A stretch of 36,013 bases of DNA from OMOG01 sp041485845 (GTDB lineage Bacteria; Acidobacteriota; Terriglobia; Bryobacterales; Bryobacteraceae), in assembly GCA_041485845.1 (NCBI GenBank), contig JBGPKH010000011.1, forward strand, positions 1-36,013, read 5' to 3'. The notes beneath the pieces were generated by a model. That model was not told where the DNA came from and searched no databases. It saw only the letters and a program-made list of their open reading frames with translations. The position numbers and the translations under genes are program-made. Positions within the stretch are counted from its first letter, which is position 1. Every line of letters begins with the position of its first letter. Below, one piece after another: positions 32,286-36,013 of the stretch.

Positions 32286-33326
32286 ATGTCGCGAATGCTC
32301 GAGGAGATCCGCCAGCAGCCGGCCGCGCTCGAGCGTACGCTTGCGGGCGGTCTGCGCAAGGTCGAGCGATTCCGCCAGCTCATGCGCCGGCGGCGGCCGC
32401 GGCTCGTCGTGCTGGTGGCGCGCGGCACTTCGGACAACGCGGCGCTGTTCGGACGCTATCTTCTGGAAATCACCACGGGGATTCCGGTGTCGCTCGCGGC
32501 GCCCTCGATTGTGACGATCTACGGTGCGCGGGTGGATTACCGCGACACCCTGGTGGTCGCCATTTCGCAATCCGGCGAATCCACCGACACCAACCTGGTG
32601 CTGGAACGCGCGCGGGCCCAGGGCGCGATCACACTGGGGATCACCAATGAAAGCTCCAGCACGCTGGCGCGCCTGGCCGAGCACGTATTCCTGGTGCGGG
32701 CGGGCAAGGAGAAAAGCGTCGCCGCAACCAAGACGTACACCGGCCAGATGCTGATGCTCTACCTGCTGGCCTACGCGCTGGGGGGCGGCGTCGGGCGCGC
32801 GGAGCTGGAACGCGTGCCGGACGGAGTGGAAGCGGCGCTGCGGCTCGAGCCGGAGGTCTGGGCCCTTTCCGAACGCTATCGCTACATGCGCTATGCGGTG
32901 GTGGTCGGGCGCGGCCTGAACTACGCCAACGCGTTCGAATTCTCGTTGAAGCTGATGGAGACCTGCTACGTGGTGGCCGAGCGCTTCTCGTCGGCCGACT
33001 TCCTGCACGGCCCCATCGCGCTGGTGGAGCCCAGCTTTCCCGTGTTCGCCTTCGCGCCCGCGGGGGTGACGTGGAGATCGATGGACGAAACGCTAGCCAG
33101 GCTGCAAGGGCTGCAGGCGGAGATCGTGGCCATCACGGATTCCGGAAACCGCGAAGTGGACGCGCGCGCCACCCGCGTGATCCGCCTGCCGCGGCGCGTG
33201 AAGGAAGTGCTGACGCCCATTCCTTACATCGTGCCCGCGCAGCTTTTCACCGCATGCCTGGCGGCGCAAAAGGGCCTCGACCCCGACCGGCCGCGCACCC
33301 TGCACAAGGTCACGCTCACGCTCTGA
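32286..33326 (+). CDS. Double-SIS sugar-phosphate isomerase/deaminase (GlmS C-half-like, NagB-II type)
   Basis: 346 residues with two SIS domains (about 25-165 and 190-330) and no glutaminase domain. Motifs: MLEEIRQQPAAL at the N-terminus, LVARGTSDNAALFGRYLLE (about 43-61), the sugar-phosphate loop SQSGEST (94-100), GKEKSVAATKTYTGQ (140-154), FSSADFLHGPIALVE and the C-terminal HKVTLTL, as in GlmS/NagB-II proteins. Probable reaction: deamination/isomerisation of glucosamine 6-phosphate to fructose 6-phosphate and ammonia, or a related amino-sugar step. Lack of the glutaminase half argues against glucosamine synthesis. No other amino-sugar genes are in the window. Confidence 0.85.
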   Translation: MSRMLEEIRQQPAALERTLAGGLRKVERFRQLMRRRRPRLVVLVARGTSDNAALFGRYLLEITTGIPVSLAAPSIVTIYGARVDYRDTLVVAISQSGESTDTNLVLERARAQGAITLGITNESSSTLARLAEHVFLVRAGKEKSVAATKTYTGQMLMLYLLAYALGGGVGRAELERVPDGVEAALRLEPEVWALSERYRYMRYAVVVGRGLNYANAFEFSLKLMETCYVVAERFSSADFLHGPIALVEPSFPVFAFAPAGVTWRSMDETLARLQGLQAEIVAITDSGNREVDARATRVIRLPRRVKEVLTPIPYIVPAQLFTACLAAQKGLDPDRPRTLHKVTLTL

Positions 33327-33578
33327 AGCGCCGCCGCACCTGTCGAGGCGCAGGGCGAGATTGGCATCCAGGAGTTGGAGGCCGGTGAATACGCGGCGGC
33401 CACGCATAAGGGTCCGTATGAACGCCTGGGGGAGACGTACGCGCAGGTCTGCGGGCAGTGGCTGCCGGGGAGCGGCCGCGAGCTGCGTAGCGCTCCGGGG
33501 CTGGAGTTTTATCTGAACTCGCCGCAGATGACGCCCCCCGGCGAGCTGCTGACGCGGATCTGTTTGCCCGTGGAGTAG
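33327..33578 (+). pseudogene. C-terminal remnant of a GyrI-like/AraC effector-binding domain protein
   Basis: The frame directly after the SIS gene stop (33324-33326) reads VEAQGEIGIQELEAGEYAAA then THKGPYERLGETYAQVCGQW, LPGSGRELRSAPGLEFYLNS and PQMTPPGELLTRICLPVE. This matches the C-terminal half of GyrI-like small-molecule-binding domains (HxGPYxxLxxTYxxL, WLPxSG, YLNxPxxTPPxELxT). About half of the domain and any DNA-binding part are missing, and no good start codon exists (TTG at 33375 lies inside the domain). It appears to be the tail left when the SIS gene or a deletion joined here. It could still be expressed as a read-through extension. Confidence 0.65.
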
Positions 33579-33667
33579 AGGCATTCCGGTAAGACCACTC
33601 CCTCACGGTCGTGGCTCCGAACGGAGCCGCGCGCGTCAGCAAGCAGTTTTCGGATACGTGCGCGAAT

Positions 33668-34357
33668 TTAGCTTGCCTTGCGGCTGGAGTACTTGTTCAG
33701 ACCTGCCAGAAGCTTGGCGGCGGCAGCCGGCGGCTGCACGCCGCTGGTGAGAATCTGCTTGCTTTCCCAGCGCTGCCCGTACATGATCTGGTTCTCGTCA
33801 ATGTCGTTGCGCAGCGTGGCGCCATCCAGCGAAACCCCCGCGAACAGGCCCTTCGAACGCGACCACGACAGGATCTCCGCCGTCATGAGGGCGTCGGTCT
33901 GGGCCGAGGCGTCGCGCCCCACCGGGCCGGCGGCGGCGGTGGCTTCCGCGCCAATCGTGAACTTGCTGGAGGTGAGTTTCTTCATCCCTTTCTCATTCAT
34001 GATCAGCAGGACCACGTCGCTCGAGGAGAAACCGATCTGCAACCCGAAGCTGCCGCCTTCGATGCGGACTGCGGCCGGCGGTCCCCATCCTTCTCCGCTG
34101 GCTGCGCGGCACAGGGAGAAGCCGCGGCCGTATTTTCCTCCGAAACCGAAGGCGCCTTTCTTCAATCCAGGCACCAGCACGATGCAGTGGGACTTGCTGA
34201 GCAAGTCCTGCGGAATCGATTTGTCCGGCGTGGACATGATTTCAGAAAACAGGGTGGCGGCGTCATCCAGCCGGTCGGCATTCTTGGCCTTGTCGTCTTT
34301 GGCGAGGATCGGCGAGTATCCCAGCGCAATGGCCAGCGTGAGGGTGAGGAATCGCAT
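33668..34357 (-). CDS. Exported SYLF (Ysc84) lipid-binding domain protein
   Basis: 229 residues. The signal peptide MRFLTLTLAIALGYSPILAK precedes a SYLF domain from about residue 25 to 205: LFSEIMSTPDKSIPQDLLSK, SHCIVLVPGLKKGAFGFGGK, YGRGFSLCR, IEGGSFGLQIGFSSSDVVLL, NEKGMKKLTSSKFTIGAEAT, AAAGPVGRDASAQTDA, SRSKGLFAGVSLDGATLRND. SYLF domains bind phosphoinositides in eukaryotes; bacterial secreted members have no settled function. The ATG at 34357 fits the signal peptide; an upstream in-frame start at 34405 would bury it. The gene follows the broken permease on the same strand. Confidence 0.9.
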   Translation of the reverse strand: MRFLTLTLAIALGYSPILAKDDKAKNADRLDDAATLFSEIMSTPDKSIPQDLLSKSHCIVLVPGLKKGAFGFGGKYGRGFSLCRAASGEGWGPPAAVRIEGGSFGLQIGFSSSDVVLLIMNEKGMKKLTSSKFTIGAEATAAAGPVGRDASAQTDALMTAEILSWSRSKGLFAGVSLDGATLRNDIDENQIMYGQRWESKQILTSGVQPPAAAAKLLAGLNKYSSRKAS

Positions 34358-34394
34358 GCCTATATGGTACCGCGACATAGGCGGGACACCTGTG

Positions 34395-36013
34395 CTACTC
34401 CTCACGAAGGGCCGTCATGGGGTCGATCTGCGAAGCCCTCCGTGCGGGAACGAACGACGCCGCTACGGCAATCGTTGCGAGAATCACGGGCATGATCGCG
34501 AAGGTTGTACGATCCAGTACGGTAACGCCGTAGAGCATCGATTTCAGGTAACGGGTCAGCCCCCAGGCGCCGCCGAGTCCGGCCACCACGGACACCACGG
34601 CCAGCGCGACGCTCTCACCCACCACCTGCCGCACGACCTGTTCCGGCCGCGCTCCCAGCGCGATGCGGATGCCGATCTCGCGGGTCCGGCGGTTCACCAG
34701 GTACGACATCACGCCGTAAACACCCAGGGCCGCCAGGATGATGGCTATCGCGGCGAACGTGCCGATCAGCAGAAGCTGGAATGACGCTTAGCCGCGTGGA
34801 AGCGCGGCGACTGGTATATCGCGGCGAACGTGCCGATCAGCAGAAGCTGGAATCGCTGCGGCGCCAGCGAATCGGCGAGGCGGTCCTCCATGGTCTTCAC
34901 GTCGAAGACCGGCTGGCCGCGGTCCACGGCGTAGACTTGCCCTTCCACAGCGCGTATCGCCGGCCGCGGATCTCCGCTGGTCCGGAAGATCAACCCCATG
35001 CGGGAAAGGTAGGGCGTGTTCGTCTGGCAGATGCAGCGATAGATCAAGGGCGATGGTTCCGCGCCCAGCTCGCTTCCCCGGATACTGCTCACGACTCCCA
35101 CGATGTTCCACTGGGTGGAGTCGTTCCGTCCCGAGGAGATGATCCGTCCCAGCGGGTTCTCGCCGGCGAAGATCTTGCGCGCAAACGCTTCGTTCACGAC
35201 GATGTTGTCGGGCGCGCCGAGGGTGTCCTGCGCGTCGAAGGTCCGGCCGTTGCGCAAGGGAATCCCGAGCGTGCGGAAGAAGTCGCGGCTCACCAGGGTC
35301 AGCTCGGAGTGAGGTCTTTGCGCGGTGGGGACCGGCGGCCGGCCGGCGACTTGAAACGCCATGCTGCTGTACGGGCGCTCCGCGCTCAACGGCAAATCGG
35401 TCGAGACCGCGGCGAACCGTACCATGGGGAGCTGTTTGGCACGCTCCATCACGTCGTCATAGAAGGCGGTCTGGCTGGCGGCCGTGGCGTAGCGGGTTCC
35501 GGTGAGGTTGACCCGCATGGTGAGCAGGGTGTCCGCCGCGAAGCCGAGATCGGTGCGCGCCAGCTTGACGAAACTGCGGGCCAGCAGGCCGGCTCCGATC
35601 AGCAGCACCAGCGACACGCCGAGTTCCACCACCACCAGCAATTGCCGCAGGCGCGTCGCACCGCGGCTGCCGCTCTGCGCCAGTCCCGCGGCCTTGAGCG
35701 ATTCCTGGATGCGGATGCGCGCCGCGCCCAGCGCCGGCGCCATGCCGAAGACCAGCCCGGTGAGGAGCGTGAGGGCGAACGTAAACGCCAGGCTGCCAAG
35801 ATCGATCGAAATCGCCGGGTAGCGCTCCAGCACCAGCGGCTTCCAGGTATTGAGCGCACCCACCGCGAGGAACGCGATGGCGATACCCGCCAGTCCGCCG
35901 GGCAAGGCGAGAATGAGGCTCTCGGTCAACACCTGCCGGACGACCCTCCCACGCGCCGCGCCCAGCGCCATCCGCACCGCGATCTCGCGCTGCCGCGACG
36001 CCGTGCGGGCCAG
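34395..36013 (-). pseudogene. Orphan MacB/FtsX-type permease (ADOP family), frameshifted and cut by window edge
   Basis: The upstream part (36013 to about 34854) reads LARTASRQREIAVRMALGAA, then two membrane segments, a MacB-like periplasmic domain (LTMRVNLTGTRYATAASQTA, LPLSAERPYSSMAFQVAGRP, IPLRNGRTFDAQDTLG) and RFQLLLIGTFAAI. The downstream part (34760 to 34395) continues AIILAALGVYGVMSYLVNRR, TREIGIRIALGARPEQVVRQ and ends VPARRASQIDPMTALREE, the usual family C-terminus. Between them a 71-bp duplication/insertion shifts the frame and brings a stop after FHAAKRHSSFC at 34766. Removing exactly 71 bases restores one continuous frame. The gene start is beyond the window. Either the gene is recently inactivated or the lesion is an assembly error. 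Confidence 0.8.
34746..34853. repeat. 37-bp direct repeat with 34-bp spacer inside the permease gene
   Basis: Copies at 34746-34782 and 34817-34853 are identical (each starts TATCGCGGCGAACGTGCC and ends AGAAGCTGGAAT). The spacer 34783-34816 holds an inverted repeat GCCGCG/CGCGGC (34791-34796, 34803-34808). The 71-bp unit is not a multiple of three and breaks the permease frame. Confidence 0.9.

Overview
This 36 kb window is GC-rich bacterial chromosome. It most resembles an acidobacterium of the Bryobacterales/Candidatus Solibacter type. That placement is inferred from family content: an Oar-like TonB receptor with an N-terminal carboxypeptidase-regulatory domain, two large orphan MacB/FtsX-type permeases (the 'ADOP' family expanded in Acidobacteriota), secreted enzymes with Tat-like RRxFL leaders, very long Ig/TIG-repeat and Asp-box surface proteins, and many small palindromic elements between genes. 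I see no rRNA, tRNA, CRISPR array or complete insertion sequence.

Layout. 1-1.5 kb (minus): the start of leuD and an exported protein with three RidA-like modules. 1.7-5 kb (plus): an Asp-box/BNR lipoprotein with BACON and PPC-like C-terminal domains, behind a promoter that predicts a leaderless mRNA. 5.1-14.5 kb (plus): a probable uptake and catabolism cluster of TonB receptor, Tat-type enolase-superfamily enzyme and FucP-like sugar symporter. It is interrupted by an orphan permease gene and a decayed second copy of the enolase-family 3' end. 14.6-18.8 kb: a two-BON-domain exported protein, then on the minus strand a vitamin B6 block reading MocR/PdxR-type regulator, pdxS, pdxT and a low-molecular-weight phosphatase that overlaps pdxT by four bases. 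A perfect 31-bp inverted repeat lies between the regulator and pdxS.

19.2-22 kb (plus): a GAF/AAA+/Fis regulator with a GVATGV loop in place of GAFTGA, a RimI-like acetyltransferase, a YdcH/DUF465 protein, a UUCG-loop terminator and a small Smr protein. 22-27.1 kb (plus): a 1,686-residue exported protein with DUF11, TIG-like domains and about ten Ig-like repeats. 27.2-29.5 kb: a Tat-type aldo/keto reductase, a PIN-domain toxin with a 54-residue downstream partner, and a gene-poor stretch with a hairpin. 29.5-36 kb: an MscS channel (minus), a stand-alone secretin, a GlmS/NagB-II-like SIS isomerase or deaminase followed by a GyrI-like remnant, a SYLF protein (minus), and a second orphan permease (minus) broken by a 71-bp duplication/insertion and cut by the window edge.

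No single locus is clearly a new multi-gene system. The best leads are the permease lodged between enolase-family copies, the active-site substitution in that enolase, the triple-RidA exported protein, the B6 operon with a coupled phosphatase, the variant regulator loop, and the 71-bp lesion in the second permease.
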